A stretch of DNA of 64,000 nucleotides. Origin: Planctomycetota bacterium (GTDB lineage: Bacteria; Planctomycetota; Phycisphaerae; Phycisphaerales; Phycisphaeraceae). The DNA lies in NCBI GenBank assembly GCA_016350165.1, contig CP066225.1, positions 682,001-746,000 on the forward strand, in the 5' to 3' direction. This document shows, in pieces, positions 1 to 9,525 of this stretch. Each line of letters starts with the position of its first letter. Positions within the stretch are counted from its first letter, which is position 1. The notes under the pieces were generated by a model. That model was not told the origin of the DNA, did no database searches, and saw only the letters and a list, made by a program, of their open reading frames with translations. Both the position numbers and the translations under genes were made by a program.

Positions 1-1
1 T

Positions 2-1282
2 TATGAATTCACTGATCCCAAGCGTTGGGACGTCGTCGTCTTCAAAACCCCGCAACACCTGACCAACCTCGGAGGTGAGGAATCACGTGGGCCGGTGAAC
101 GACTTTATAAAACGCTGTATCGGCTTGCCAAATGAGAACTTACGAATTCTGGATGGCAATGTTTATGTGCAGCAGCTCAAAGAGGGGGCGAATGGAGAGT
201 ATGTCGCAGAAGGTGATTACAAGATTGCACGCAAGCACGAAAACGAAAAAGCACAGCGAGCCATGTTCGTGCCGATTTATTACTCACAGTACATCCCAAA
301 TGACGGCGGGTATGGCTCACATCGCGTTTTCAGTGCAGGCGGTTTAAAGCAACAGTACTACTGGAGCACGCCTTGGGTGGCGGATGCAGACTCGAAGTCT
401 AACTGGCAGTTAGACAAGGTTCGGACCTATGAATACAAGGGTAAAAGTGCTTCAACGATTACTTTTGATTTCAAGAAATCGAATGCGTACAACATTTTTG
501 CGGTGTATCCATATAACCAGTTTAGAAGGCCGTTCTCGAATCAACATCCTGTTGAAGATATTCGATTGGGTATGAAGGTTGATCCACAAAACGGTGCTGC
601 GGATCTTGTATTAAGTACGACTGGCCGATGGATGCAGGACGAGCGTAAGCTTTCGGCAGCGATCAATAAGGATGGGTTTGTCACACTTACGTCGAAAGCA
701 CTTGAGGGTGACGATGAACGAGTTTTGGGGAAAGCTGAGATTAAGCCGATTACATCGATGACAGATGTTGAACTCTGGTTTATTGATCAGGAATTGGCTT
801 TGCTTGTTAATGGTGAGATAAAGATCAGCGTTGCTTATGACATGTCGATGGATGCGGTGATGAAACGTCCTGCGGCAAGTATTACGCCGACGATTTCGAT
901 TCAGACCAACTCACCTGTGAAACTGCATGAGGTGGAATTGGATCGCGACTTGTATTACACGAGTAAGCCTTTGAATAAGGTGGCACATGGTGGGTTGCAT
1001 CGTGAGAATGGTGCAGCGATGCCTGCGGTTGATAAGACTGAATTGGCGTTGCATGGCAATGAATTCTTTATGGTGGGTGATAACACACCATGGTCGAATG
1101 ATTCACGGTTTTGGGATAGCACGGAGCCTTGGGTGAGTGCGAACTATATGTCAGGTGATGGGGATCGTGATCGCGGGATTGTGCCACGGGAGTTGCTTGT
1201 GGGTAAGGCGATGATGGTGTTTTATCCGGGCACGCATAAATGGTTTATTCCGCACTTCGGTGACATGCGTCTAATACATTGA
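2..1282 (+). CDS. lepB: Signal peptidase I (S26A family), 5' end outside window
   Basis: Membrane protease that removes signal peptides from exported proteins. The open frame runs in from the window edge, so the catalytic serine region is missing here. What remains starts with RWDVVVF and DFIKRCIGLPNE, which match the conserved boxes around the general-base lysine. It ends with GDNTPWSNDSRFWDS and VPRELLVGKAMMVFYP, the C-terminal boxes of the family. Between them lie roughly 300 residues, far more than in E. coli LepB, including a stretch that reads like a beta-sandwich (VELWFIDQELALLVNGE). Large inserted domains in planctomycete signal peptidases are plausible, but I infer this from memory. 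The GTG at 95 is internal to the domain and should not be taken as the start. A hypothetical gene follows 7 bases downstream. Confidence 0.85.
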   Translation, partial: YEFTDPKRWDVVVFKTPQHLTNLGGEESRGPVNDFIKRCIGLPNENLRILDGNVYVQQLKEGANGEYVAEGDYKIARKHENEKAQRAMFVPIYYSQYIPNDGGYGSHRVFSAGGLKQQYYWSTPWVADADSKSNWQLDKVRTYEYKGKSASTITFDFKKSNAYNIFAVYPYNQFRRPFSNQHPVEDIRLGMKVDPQNGAADLVLSTTGRWMQDERKLSAAINKDGFVTLTSKALEGDDERVLGKAEIKPITSMTDVELWFIDQELALLVNGEIKISVAYDMSMDAVMKRPAASITPTISIQTNSPVKLHEVELDRDLYYTSKPLNKVAHGGLHRENGAAMPAVDKTELALHGNEFFMVGDNTPWSNDSRFWDSTEPWVSANYMSGDGDRDRGIVPRELLVGKAMMVFYPGTHKWFIPHFGDMRLIH

Positions 1283-1289
1283 TAGAGTT

Positions 1290-1883
1290 ATGGGCGATTC
1301 AATCTGCTATTTGAGAAAGTGTGAAATCAAAGCGATTCATCGCTTGTGCTGTGATATTGATGAGCATTTAGAACAAGCGAATTTTCGAAGAATTGGTGAG
1401 AAGTACAAAGCCTGGGCAAGGTGGAATGGATGTAAGACTGAGATTGTTGATTTGATTGTTCGATCAGATGTGATGATCAATCTGTACGTCTTGATTCCAC
1501 CCATAGAGGAAAATGATGAAAGCAGTAGCACATTTCAACATGCTGCAATGCAATCTCTTAAGAATATAGGTGACGCTAGTAAGTTGTATAAATTCAAGCT
1601 GTTGTCGCCACATATTAATCGCAAGCGAGTTGTTCGAGATATTATGCAAGTTGGGATACCTTGGTTCGAAAACTTAAACTCGGTTGAACGTCTAAATCAT
1701 TTCTACGATTCCCTAAAGCATCCCGGTTATTTTCAGTCGATTTCTTATCGCTATAACATGCAGTACATTGAAAAGAATGCAGACCATTTTTTCGATCCTT
1801 GCACACAATCTGATTTTGATACAGTACCTAACTACGCATATGAGCTTCTACGGTACAGCAAGCTACGGTTGCGACCATGGTAA
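1290..1883 (+). CDS. Hypothetical protein, 197 aa
   Basis: I do not recognise this protein. It begins 7 bases after the signal peptidase stop, on the same strand, so the two may be co-transcribed. The product is soluble-looking, rich in Tyr, Arg and Asn, with no signal peptide or membrane segment. The N-terminal part (about residues 15-75) has alternating hydrophobic residues and an aromatic FRRIGEKYKAWARWNG segment, faintly like the DUF4304-type small domain. That resemblance is too weak to assign. The ATG start at 1290 gives the longest frame, and no strong ribosome site is visible. Base usage is more AT-rich than the neighbours, which could point to a later arrival. Confidence 0.55.
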   Translation: MGDSICYLRKCEIKAIHRLCCDIDEHLEQANFRRIGEKYKAWARWNGCKTEIVDLIVRSDVMINLYVLIPPIEENDESSSTFQHAAMQSLKNIGDASKLYKFKLLSPHINRKRVVRDIMQVGIPWFENLNSVERLNHFYDSLKHPGYFQSISYRYNMQYIEKNADHFFDPCTQSDFDTVPNYAYELLRYSKLRLRPW

Positions 1884-2741
1884 AAAGTAATGTCTATTAA
1901 GTGCTTAGAATTAACTTTGCGCCAACAACATTGATAGATGTGTTTTACAGTTAATAAATTAAAACGTTGCAGGCGATTGTGGCATATTTTATTTGCGCGT
2001 TGAGTGAAAGATGAGCGATGTACACGGCTCGCCGGCTATTGGTGAGAAGTTTCACTCAAACGTACCGCTGAATTGTGAGTGAGGGCGTGGTTGGTTGGAC
2101 TGTGAATCATTGCTGCAGACTGCAGGGACTCAGCGATATGAACTGGATATATGACATCTAATCAATGGATTGGTCTATGCGAATGTTAGTTTGTATGAAG
2201 AATCGAATCGGTCATTAGATTGTGAGTATTTGTTTTGTGAGAAAGGTGTGATTTGTGATATCCACCAGCTTTTCCACACGTGATGGAGAAATTGAGCGGG
2301 GAACCCTAACAATCGAATAGAAGTTAACGGGAGCGAGGGTGTTAAAGTGGGGCGAGTTAGCGGATCTGCTGCAAAATGTGTGAAAGTAAGTAGTTGCGCG
2401 GCATGAGACAAAAATTGGGATGCGTATGTATGCCTAAGGGAGGTTGATACGGGAATTTACTATTGATCGCGATTTGAGGCTGCGAGTGCGCTATTAACAG
2501 CTTTTCCACAAAAACACGCATAAACCCTTTTATGACAATACTTACAGCAATTTAGCGGCGAAATGACATGAACCGAGGCGAGGTCATAAGCGTGAGCGGT
2601 GTAATGGATGTTTGATATGTTAGGAAACGGTTTTTGGTGTGGCTGAGGGATGGATTTGGTGATGTGAGCAAGTGGTGAATGGGGGGAAAAGTTGGGGTGA
2701 CCCATTATGCGAAAAGCGAGATGTGCGATAAGATGGGTGTT
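1884..2741. other. Long intergenic region upstream of ilvN
   Basis: About 860 bases with no convincing gene. Two open frames on the minus strand (2175-2411 and 2460-2705) translate to low-complexity Ser/His/Pro-rich strings without a recognisable domain. A copy of the CTAAYCA-type dyad, imperfect, sits at 2158-2172. The ilvN promoter presumably lies in its right half. I found no aliphatic-rich leader peptide that would suggest attenuation of ilvN. Confidence 0.5.
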
Positions 2742-3368
2742 ATGACAGAAGAAAATTCAATGCGTCACGTAATCGCTGCGCTTGTTACCAACGAGCCCGG
2801 CGTATTGGCACAGGTCGCGGGTATGTTCGCGGCACGTGGTTTTAACATTGATTCACTGGTTGTGGGAAGAACGGACACACCTGAGATAAGCCGCATGACG
2901 ATTGTGGTGACAGGTGACTACTCGACCCTTGAGCAGGTTAGAAAGCAGCTTTCGAAGCTGGTACCTGTGGTAAAAGTCGTTGAGTATCATGATGTTCCGT
3001 TTGTAGAACGTGACCTGACGCTGGTCCAGGTGTCGACGAAGACGGCTGCTGGTCCTGCTGATAAGCGTGAAGAGATCATCACGCTGGCGAATCTGTTCCG
3101 CGCGAAGGTTGTGGATGTCTCAGCAGATCAGTTGATGATCGAGATGTCTGGTCCTGAGGCGAAGATTGAAGCGTTTATAGAGCTTCTTGAGCCTTATGGG
3201 ATTATTGAGCTTGCGAGAACAGGTTTGATTGCGATGCGTCGTGGGAACATTTCCCAATTGAATCGCCCATCGATTGCACAGACACTGAGTGACTTGCAGA
3301 ACCGTGATCCTGATGCGTCGAACACGGCGAAGCCAGAGATTGATCCGGGTGATCTGCCCCCAGGCTGA
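2742..3368 (+). CDS. ilvN: Acetolactate synthase small (regulatory) subunit
   Basis: Regulatory subunit of acetohydroxyacid synthase, the first common step of valine, leucine and isoleucine synthesis. It binds valine and activates the large catalytic subunit. The N-terminal ACT domain is clear (MRHVIAALVTNEPGVLAQV, then GFNIDSLVVGRTD), followed by the C-terminal ALS_ss_C domain (REEIITLANLFRAKVVDVS, LIEMSGPEAKIEAF). At 208 aa it is longer than the usual 160-170 aa because of a polar tail that ends in PEIDPGDLPPG. The frame is open upstream to 2679, but homology begins only around 2760. I chose ATG 2742; ATG 2733 or 2721 is possible. The large subunit gene is not in this window. An intrinsic terminator follows. 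Confidence 0.92.
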   Translation: MTEENSMRHVIAALVTNEPGVLAQVAGMFAARGFNIDSLVVGRTDTPEISRMTIVVTGDYSTLEQVRKQLSKLVPVVKVVEYHDVPFVERDLTLVQVSTKTAAGPADKREEIITLANLFRAKVVDVSADQLMIEMSGPEAKIEAFIELLEPYGIIELARTGLIAMRRGNISQLNRPSIAQTLSDLQNRDPDASNTAKPEIDPGDLPPG

Positions 3369-3403
3369 TTGCTGGTAAAAACAGAAAAATGAGGATGAAA
3401 AAA

Positions 3404-3434
3404 AGCTGCGGACGAGAAGTTCGTGGCTTTTTTT
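3404..3434 (+). terminator. Intrinsic terminator after ilvN
   Basis: The 10-bp stem 3404-3413 / 3419-3428 (AGCTGCGGAC with GTTCGTGGCT, including G-U pairs) is followed by seven T residues. It lies 35 bases past the ilvN stop. Confidence 0.8.
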
Positions 3435-3701
3435 ATGGGTATTGGGAGGTATGTTGGGAAAAAAACAGTAAATCGTTGATTTTGAGCGAAAAATGAGGGT
3501 ATACGGGTAAAATATAGGTTCGGTGAGATGGTGAGCAAACCTTGGGGATGGGGGGAGCGTAAGAGAAATGCTGATAAGTGGGAGGGCGTTTCGACATTAT
3601 GGGGAGAAACATTAGAATTGTGAAACAATTGGCAGGTCTTGCGATGTTATTTACATGTGGGATGTGCTGAGTCGAGTTCACGAAACCGCCTGAGGTGCTG
3701 T

Positions 3702-4106
3702 ATGCTTCGAAAAGTATTGCGATCAAAGATACACAGAGCAACGATTACACAATGCGACCTGCATTATGTGGGTTCGATTACGATTGATGCGGATTTGTTG
3801 CGTGAGGTGGATATACGGCCGAATGAGACGGTTTGGATCTATGACATTGATAATGGATCACGTTTTGAGACGTATGTCATTCGTGGCGAAGCAGGGAGTG
3901 GGATCATAGGTATCAATGGTGCTGCGGCGAGGTTGGTTGAAAAGGGTCATCAGGTGATCATTGCGAATTATGGTTTGATCAATGATGTGCCTGAGGATTT
4001 GGATAATCACATTGCAAAAGTGATTGTTTGTGATGCTGAGAACAAGGTTGAGCAACGGCTGACTTATGATTCGCTGATTGATCCTGTTGAGGATGCAGTG
4101 GTTTGA
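3702..4106 (+). CDS. panD: Aspartate 1-decarboxylase
   Basis: Makes beta-alanine from aspartate for pantothenate and coenzyme A. It is a pyruvoyl enzyme produced as a proenzyme that cleaves itself at a Gly-Ser bond. The cleavage site is visible as HYVGSITID near residues 22-30, preceded by [20 protein letters not shown], the canonical N-terminus. The conserved GINGAAARL and QVIIANYG segments are also present. The length of 134 aa is typical. The frame extends upstream to 3639, but ATG 3702 has GAGGT eight bases before it and matches the family start. It stands alone, with no other pantothenate gene next to it. Confidence 0.95.
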   Translation: MLRKVLRSKIHRATITQCDLHYVGSITIDADLLREVDIRPNETVWIYDIDNGSRFETYVIRGEAGSGIIGINGAAARLVEKGHQVIIANYGLINDVPEDLDNHIAKVIVCDAENKVEQRLTYDSLIDPVEDAVV

Positions 4107-4213
4107 TTTCAAATGTGGCGGGGTGATTAATTGCATATTACTAATGGTTATATTGCGACTTTTCGGCTGTTACCCGAGACAGTTTCGGTATTTCTGTGCG
4201 CATAGGATTGGTT

Positions 4214-4675
4214 ATGACTCAGTTTGAGAAGAACGAGATCAACTTGCCTTTGACGGAACGCAAGGGAAAAGCGTTACAAGCGGAATCGATCAGTGAAACG
4301 TCTATTCGAGAGTTAGTCTATGCGTTTTACGATCGTATACAGAAGCATCCGAATTTGGGGCCTGTTTTTAGTGAACGGATACCGGATTGGACGCCACATT
4401 TAGAGAAGATGTGTACCTTCTGGTCATCGGCGACCATGCGAACAGGTCGGTATTCGGGACGCCCACTACCGGTGCATCGCGGTATTCCGGATTTGAGTGC
4501 TGAGTTGTACCACGAATGGTTAGATCTGTTTTACCAAACGACATCAGAAGTATTCACTGAATCGGATGCGGCGATTTTTAATGCGATGGCTACACGGATG
4601 GCTCAGAATATGGTACATGCGCTGGATCTTGGTGAATTGCGAATACCAAAGGGAAGTGGTTTGGATCGTGCATAG
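4214..4675 (+). CDS. Group III truncated haemoglobin
   Basis: Small 2-on-2 haem globin that binds O2, NO or related ligands; physiological roles in this group remain uncertain. Family marks are HPNLGPVFSERIPDWTPHLEKM, then CTFWSSATMRTGRYSGRPLPVHR with the proximal-side histidine region, then LYHEWLDLFYQTTSEVF, in the order seen in group III (P-type) trHbs. At 153 aa it has an extra N-terminal tail of about 25 polar residues. ATG 4214 was chosen because AGGA lies six bases upstream; a GTG at 4196 is the alternative. A histidine kinase starts 45 bases downstream on the same strand, so a shared transcript is likely. Confidence 0.88.
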   Translation: MTQFEKNEINLPLTERKGKALQAESISETSIRELVYAFYDRIQKHPNLGPVFSERIPDWTPHLEKMCTFWSSATMRTGRYSGRPLPVHRGIPDLSAELYHEWLDLFYQTTSEVFTESDAAIFNAMATRMAQNMVHALDLGELRIPKGSGLDRA

Positions 4676-4720
4676 AAATGTCTATGCTAGATTTACCAAT
4701 TTACTTTACAATGATTGTTA

Positions 4721-6367
4721 ATGAGCAAGTCTGTACGCCTGACTCTTGCGAACAAATGTTTACTCCTGTTTGGTGGAGCGGTTGTTCTGATTCTTGCATC
4801 AGCGTTGGTGATGGTTGCGTTGCGTATGCAGGAGTTGGTGGAACAAGGGCCGAAGAAGCGTGCGAGGGATTTTGCAGACGCTTATATAGGGGATGACATT
4901 CAGTTGGGGAGTGCGTTGACAAGTGTGAGTGATCTGACGACACAGTTGTCGCCGGGGCAGGATTTGAAGTTGGTACATATCTCGAAGTTTGATTTTGCTT
5001 ACGTTGAAGGTGAAGACGAACTTGTGAAGGCAGCGATCGAGTATTTTGAATTGCGGCCTGACACAACGGAGCGTTTTGAGAAGGCTAAAGATGCTGATGG
5101 GCAAACTTACTATCGGTTTGTCAGAGCGATCAGGCGGAGTGACTTGGCGACGATACGAGGTGGGACGCGGACAGGGTTTAGACCTGCGATTGAGCCGGGG
5201 ATTGCAAATCCGTTGGAAGGCGTTTTGGTCATTGATTTACGTGATCCAAATGCACCGGTGGAGCAAGCAGTCAATATCATCTATCTCACGGCTGCAGGTA
5301 TTGCGTCGGGGTTACTTGCGATCTTTGTTTTCTGGTACATCACAACACGGTTGATTTTGTCGCCGATACGGTTGTTGCGTGATTATGCGAGTGCTGTTTC
5401 TGAGGGGAATTTGAGTATCCGTTCGGATATCAATACGGGCGATGAGTATGAGCAGTTGTCGGATATGTTCAATCATATGCTGGACAATATTCGCAAGTCG
5501 GATCATGAACTGAGATCGATTAACAAATCGCTTGACCTGAAGCTGGGTGAGCTGGCTGAGTCTAATGTAGCGTTGTATGAAGCAAATAAGATTAAGGGTG
5601 AATTTTTGGCGAATGTTTCGCATGAGTTAAGGACGCCTTTAAATTCGATCAATGGTTTTGCGGAGGTGCTGGCAGAGACGTTTGCGGAAAGTGGATCACC
5701 TGCGGATGACAAACGGAAGCGGTATATCACGAACATTATGAAATCGAGTCGTCAGCTACTTGACTTGATTAATGATTTGCTGGACTTGGCGAAGATTGAA
5801 GCAGGGCGAATGGAACTGCATTTATCGCCGATTTCTGTGTCAGATATGTCAGAGGGGTTGGTGAATTTGATGCGGCCACAGGCAGAAAAGTCTAACATTG
5901 AGTTAGAATTGAAGGTGCCGCCGAATTTGCCGATGGTGCAAACAGATGCAGGGAAATTACAGCAGATTCTGTTTAACTTCCTGTCGAATGCGATCAAGTT
6001 TACACCTGATGGTGGGACGGTGACACTGAGTGCGATCACGGCAAGTGAAGATCTTGAAGGTAAGAAAGAACGCGTTGTGCTTTCGGTGAAAGATACGGGG
6101 CCTGGCATTGCAACGGAAGATCAGGCAAGGATTTTCGAGAAGTTTACGCAGCTTGATCCGTCGGCAACACGTGAGTTTGGCGGAACTGGTTTGGGGCTGA
6201 CGATCTCGAAAGAGCTTGCGGATATTCTGCAAGGTGAGATTACGATTGATTCGGATATTGGTAGAGGTGCGACGTTCTCGATTACGCTGCCTTTGGCGTT
6301 GGAGAATAAATCGGTACCACTGATGCCTGATCTGGCGGATGGTGCATCGGGCGTGATCGGGAAGTAA
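4721..6367 (+). CDS. Membrane sensor histidine kinase with HAMP domain
   Basis: Two-component sensor of 548 aa. Order: TM1 at about residues 12-34; a periplasmic segment of roughly 150 residues (35-185) of unknown ligand type; TM2 (INIIYLTAAGIASGLLAIFV); HAMP (LSPIRLLRDYASAVSEGNL); a short coiled coil; HisKA with phospho-acceptor His in FLANVSHELRTPLNSI; and HATPase_c with N-box NFLSNAIKFTPDGG, G1 DTGPGIA, F-box IFEKFTQLD and G2 GGTGLGLTISKEL. All catalytic motifs are intact. There is no receiver domain and no response regulator beside it, so its partner is elsewhere. It follows the truncated haemoglobin by 45 bases. ATG 4721 (MSKSVRLT) is preferred over upstream TTG 4715. Confidence 0.93.
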   Translation: MSKSVRLTLANKCLLLFGGAVVLILASALVMVALRMQELVEQGPKKRARDFADAYIGDDIQLGSALTSVSDLTTQLSPGQDLKLVHISKFDFAYVEGEDELVKAAIEYFELRPDTTERFEKAKDADGQTYYRFVRAIRRSDLATIRGGTRTGFRPAIEPGIANPLEGVLVIDLRDPNAPVEQAVNIIYLTAAGIASGLLAIFVFWYITTRLILSPIRLLRDYASAVSEGNLSIRSDINTGDEYEQLSDMFNHMLDNIRKSDHELRSINKSLDLKLGELAESNVALYEANKIKGEFLANVSHELRTPLNSINGFAEVLAETFAESGSPADDKRKRYITNIMKSSRQLLDLINDLLDLAKIEAGRMELHLSPISVSDMSEGLVNLMRPQAEKSNIELELKVPPNLPMVQTDAGKLQQILFNFLSNAIKFTPDGGTVTLSAITASEDLEGKKERVVLSVKDTGPGIATEDQARIFEKFTQLDPSATREFGGTGLGLTISKELADILQGEITIDSDIGRGATFSITLPLALENKSVPLMPDLADGASGVIGK

Positions 6368-6395
6368 TTAAAGAAAAATCTAAGCGATGGATAGG

Positions 6396-7079
6396 CTAAG
6401 CTGCACGGCGTAGTTTGAGTTTTGGTGTGTCTGATTTTGGCTGAGGTTGTGGCTTTGGTTTTGAGGTTGCGTTGGGCGCTGCTTTTGATTTAGGTACTGT
6501 TTTTACAGAACGAGCGGGGACGCCGACGACTTTGTCGTGGGGCTTGACGGGTTTAACGACGACTGAGCCTGCACCGACGATTGAGTTGCGGCCAACGTTG
6601 TTCATGATGACACAGTTTGCGCCGACCCATGTGCTGCTGCCGAGGATGACGCGGTTGTATTTGAGTGGTTTGGATTGAATATCGGCGTCGGCTTCAGAGC
6701 CGTGATGATGACGGCCTGAGAGGATTTGAACGTTGTCGGAAAGAAGGACGCTATGAGCGATGTCAGCGAGGCCGATGGAGACGTGGCGGCCGATGTATGC
6801 TTTGTCGCCGATGCGTGTATCGCGTTTGCTGATGATGGACATGAATCCGAAACAGACGTCTTTGCCGCAATGTGCGAGTGTCTGTTTGTAGAAGGCGTAG
6901 CGGGCGTATGTACCGACAAGGCCTGGGACTTTAGCAACAGATTCAGCGGCGAGTGAGAAAGCGCGGTTCTTGTCCATGAAAATAGAGCCGACACGATACT
7001 GAATAAGAGCAGGTGTGGCGCGGAGGAGGCCGAGCATTTGAGCGGCAAGTTTGAAGTTGTTTTTCAGACGTTGGTCCAT
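6396..7079 (-). CDS. Hexapeptide-repeat acyl/acetyltransferase
   Basis: Left-handed beta-helix transferase of the WcaF/WbbJ type, which usually acetylates sugars of surface polysaccharides. Hexapeptide-repeat signatures run through the middle (TRIGDKAYIGRHVSIGLADI, VILGSSTWVGANCVIM, NSIVGAGSVVVKPV) and end with VVGVPARSVK, the typical closing turn. The C-terminal tail of about 30 residues is Lys/Pro/Gln-rich and low complexity (KPKPQPQPK), probably disordered and positively charged. The gene lies 72 bases downstream of a glycosyltransferase on the same strand. The two form a likely polysaccharide operon; the substrate is unknown. Confidence 0.82.
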   Translation of the reverse strand: MDQRLKNNFKLAAQMLGLLRATPALIQYRVGSIFMDKNRAFSLAAESVAKVPGLVGTYARYAFYKQTLAHCGKDVCFGFMSIISKRDTRIGDKAYIGRHVSIGLADIAHSVLLSDNVQILSGRHHHGSEADADIQSKPLKYNRVILGSSTWVGANCVIMNNVGRNSIVGAGSVVVKPVKPHDKVVGVPARSVKTVPKSKAAPNATSKPKPQPQPKSDTPKLKLRRAA

Positions 7080-7151
7080 GCGTAGGATATCCGTAGCATT
7101 ATTCGTGTACGGTTTATATCGGTTGTATGGAAGAGGAATATGAGGAGGGAT

Positions 7152-8471
7152 TTATGCAGCAAGAGATATTTGATGTGATGGGGCTTGAACGAGGTTTGGT
7201 GCAATTATTGACATAAAAACGGATGCTTTTTCGGACCATGACTCGTGTTGGAGACGATGACGAGCAGCGATTTGCTGTGTGGTTGTACCTTTGTGAGCAC
7301 GGAGCATGGCGATGTCGGCGAATGACTCGGGAGTATCAGCGAGATCACAGGCATCGATCCATGCGTGAGTGGATGGAAGGTTGCGACAGATGACGGGTTT
7401 GTTGGTGGCGAGGTACTCTTTGAGTTTGAGCGGTTGCATGGCGTGAGTGACAGGTGCGTTTATGTAGGGCATAACGAGGACGTCGGCGGCATGCGCGAAG
7501 TGAGGAAGGTATTGGTATGGGATATTGCCGAGGAGAGTGAGTGCTGGAATTGCGAGGCCACGTGCAGTTTCACCTGCGAGTTGGTGAAGGCGTGGATTGG
7601 GTTTTGCTTCTGGGCCGACGAGGACGAGTTGCCCCCCTGCACTGCGAGCTTTGTATGCGAGTTGTTCAACGAAATCGAGATCAAGGCGTTGATCGATTAG
7701 TCCCCAGAATAAGAAGACGGGGCCTCCGATTTGGGAGATGAGATTGCGTTTGGCGGAAAGTTCGGAAGTGAGTGGGAGGGCTGTGTGAGGTGAGACCCAA
7801 TGATTGAGATGGATGCCGTGAGTGAGGAGTTGTGGGGTGCGGTCCATTGAAAGGATGCGTGATTTGAGTGTGCTGCTGACAGTAATGATTTGGTCAACCT
7901 TGCTGACGAGCTGGCGTTCCATTTGATCCATTACACGGTGATCGCAGCCAGGCCAAACAGAGAAGTCATCGACACAGTAGTAAACCCACTTGGCGGGAAG
8001 TGTGTCGACGAGGTCAGCAGTAATGGGAAGAGTTGTGAGGACGACTCGCTGAGTATTTGAAGTATTTGGTTGTGAGGGATGGATGCCACAGGTGCGCCAA
8101 TGATTGAGGACGGCATCGGTGAGTCGTTTTTTGTTTAATGCTCGTTGCCACGGCTTGCGGAAGCCCGGGTACATCATGGGGTTGATAACGTTGGGTTGAA
8201 TTGAGGTTTGGGTAGCTGGGGCTTGGTTTGCTGGGGAACGGTATGTGTTTTTGAGTTTGCGAGCGATTTTCTTAAGGTCAGCGATAGAGAGGTGAACGGG
8301 TCGGGTACCTGTGGTATTGACCCAGAGAACGGACGCGATTTTGTCATGGTACTGGGGTGATGTGAGTAATTCGGTGATGAGATGCTGAGAGCTGGAGGGG
8401 TGCTGAGCCCAATCGTCTGAGAAGACGGTGATGTGGATAGATGACGGAATTTGTGATGGGGTAGATTCCAT
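7152..8471 (-). CDS. Glycosyltransferase, GT-B fold (GT4-like)
   Basis: Retaining-type GT-B glycosyltransferase of 439 aa that acts on an unknown acceptor. The N-terminal half has ITVFSDDWAQHPSSSQHL, the nucleotide-free half of the fold. The C-terminal half shows VFLFWGLIDQRLDLDF, then LVLVGPEAK, TLLGNIPYQYLPHFAHAADVLVMPY and LKLKEYLATNKPVICRN. This matches the GT4 donor-binding region with the E-x7-E-like site (KLKEYLA). No signal peptide or membrane segment is present. It lies upstream of the hexapeptide acetyltransferase on the same strand, which suggests assembly of an acetylated polysaccharide. Confidence 0.85.
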   Translation of the reverse strand: MESTPSQIPSSIHITVFSDDWAQHPSSSQHLITELLTSPQYHDKIASVLWVNTTGTRPVHLSIADLKKIARKLKNTYRSPANQAPATQTSIQPNVINPMMYPGFRKPWQRALNKKRLTDAVLNHWRTCGIHPSQPNTSNTQRVVLTTLPITADLVDTLPAKWVYYCVDDFSVWPGCDHRVMDQMERQLVSKVDQIITVSSTLKSRILSMDRTPQLLTHGIHLNHWVSPHTALPLTSELSAKRNLISQIGGPVFLFWGLIDQRLDLDFVEQLAYKARSAGGQLVLVGPEAKPNPRLHQLAGETARGLAIPALTLLGNIPYQYLPHFAHAADVLVMPYINAPVTHAMQPLKLKEYLATNKPVICRNLPSTHAWIDACDLADTPESFADIAMLRAHKGTTTQQIAARHRLQHESWSEKASVFMSIIAPNLVQAPSHQISLAA

Positions 8472-8726
8472 GATGTATGATGTTCATCGTAAATGGCGGG
8501 GGTAAGTCTGGAGGGGGCGTGGGAACGACCGATAAATATGGGGCGAATTACGCTCACAAAGGGGAATTATGGGGGTAATGACGGTTGCTGTGCGTGGAAT
8601 AGGACCTAGAATTTGGTGTGGATGGGGAGATGGTTGTTAGAAGAGGCTGAGTTTTGCAGAAATGCATGGTTCGGCGTAACTTATGGGTGTAATTTACGAT
8701 GCTCACCCTGAGAAAAGGTAAGTGAT

Positions 8727-9293
8727 ATGGGCCTTGAGAATATCATCCGTGATGGCGGGTTTATGACGACGCAAATGCAGCGTGTTGTGAACTGGTCACG
8801 TCGTAGTTCAGTGTGGCCGATGCCGTTTGCGACGGCTTGCTGCGGTATTGAGCTGATGGCGACGGCTTCAAGTCGTTATGACCTAGCACGCTTTGGTGCA
8901 GAGGTTATGCGTTTTAGCCCAAGACAAGCGGACCTGCTGATCGTGGCTGGTCGTGTGTCGATTAAGATGATGCCTGTGCTACAACGAATTTATGAGCAGA
9001 TGGCAGAGCCGAAGTGGGTGGTATCGATGGGTGCCTGTGCTTCGACTGGTGGTCTGTTTGATGCATACGCGACCGTTCAGGGTGTGGACCAGTTCCTGCC
9101 TGTGGACGTGTATGTGCCGGGTTGCCCTCCACGTCCAGAGACGCTTATCGAAGGAATCATGGCGATCCAGCGAATCATCGATGCTGATGGTATTCGTGAA
9201 GATCAGGGCAAGCGTGAGCCTTTGAACATCGTGATTGAACCTAACTATGAAGTGAAGGATCAGCCGGTGGAATTGAGTGTTGGTAACACTTGA
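8727..9293 (+). CDS. nuoB: NADH-quinone oxidoreductase subunit B
   Basis: Peripheral-arm subunit of respiratory complex I that carries the terminal cluster N2 next to the quinone site. The cysteine ligands are all visible: ATACCGIE with tandem cysteines, [10 protein letters not shown], and [10 protein letters not shown]. The length of 188 aa is normal. ATG 8727 has AAGG about ten bases upstream. The gene stands alone with its own terminator; the neighbours are a glycosyltransferase and a GH13 enzyme. nuoI also occurs alone at about 50 kb, so the nuo set is at least partly dispersed. Confidence 0.95.
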   Translation: MGLENIIRDGGFMTTQMQRVVNWSRRSSVWPMPFATACCGIELMATASSRYDLARFGAEVMRFSPRQADLLIVAGRVSIKMMPVLQRIYEQMAEPKWVVSMGACASTGGLFDAYATVQGVDQFLPVDVYVPGCPPRPETLIEGIMAIQRIIDADGIREDQGKREPLNIVIEPNYEVKDQPVELSVGNT

Positions 9294-9317
9294 TTGAAGA
9301 AAGATATGAAAGTCATG

Positions 9318-9347
9318 AGCTGAACGAGAAATCGTTCAGCTTTTTTT
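9318..9347 (+). terminator. Intrinsic terminator after nuoB
   Basis: Perfect 10-bp stem AGCTGAACGA / TCGTTCAGCT (9318-9327 and 9332-9341) with a GAAA loop and seven T residues, 25 bases past the nuoB stop. Confidence 0.9.
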
Positions 9348-9525
9348 AAAATTTCGGGGGAATCGAGAGTTGAAGGTGGTGTAATTGAGTAAAAAAATTC
9401 GGGCTCTCATCTGACTATTATGACGGGGAAACAAGGTTTAAATTGGATAGGGCATGTTTTGGTATTTTGATTAAAAAAAGTTGAAATGTGTTTGTTGATT
9501 CGATGGGGTGGAGCATGCATATGAT

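Noticed and set aside
2175-2705. Two minus-strand open frames before ilvN (2175-2411 and 2460-2705)
   Set aside because: Low-complexity Ser/His/Pro translations, no domain and no ribosome site.
2400-2741. Branched-chain leader peptide before ilvN
   Set aside because: No short ORF rich in Ile, Leu and Val, and no terminator in the leader.
3194-3741. Minus-strand open frames over the ilvN end and panD start
   Set aside because: They overlap well-supported genes on the other strand and encode Ser/Pro/His-rich shadows.
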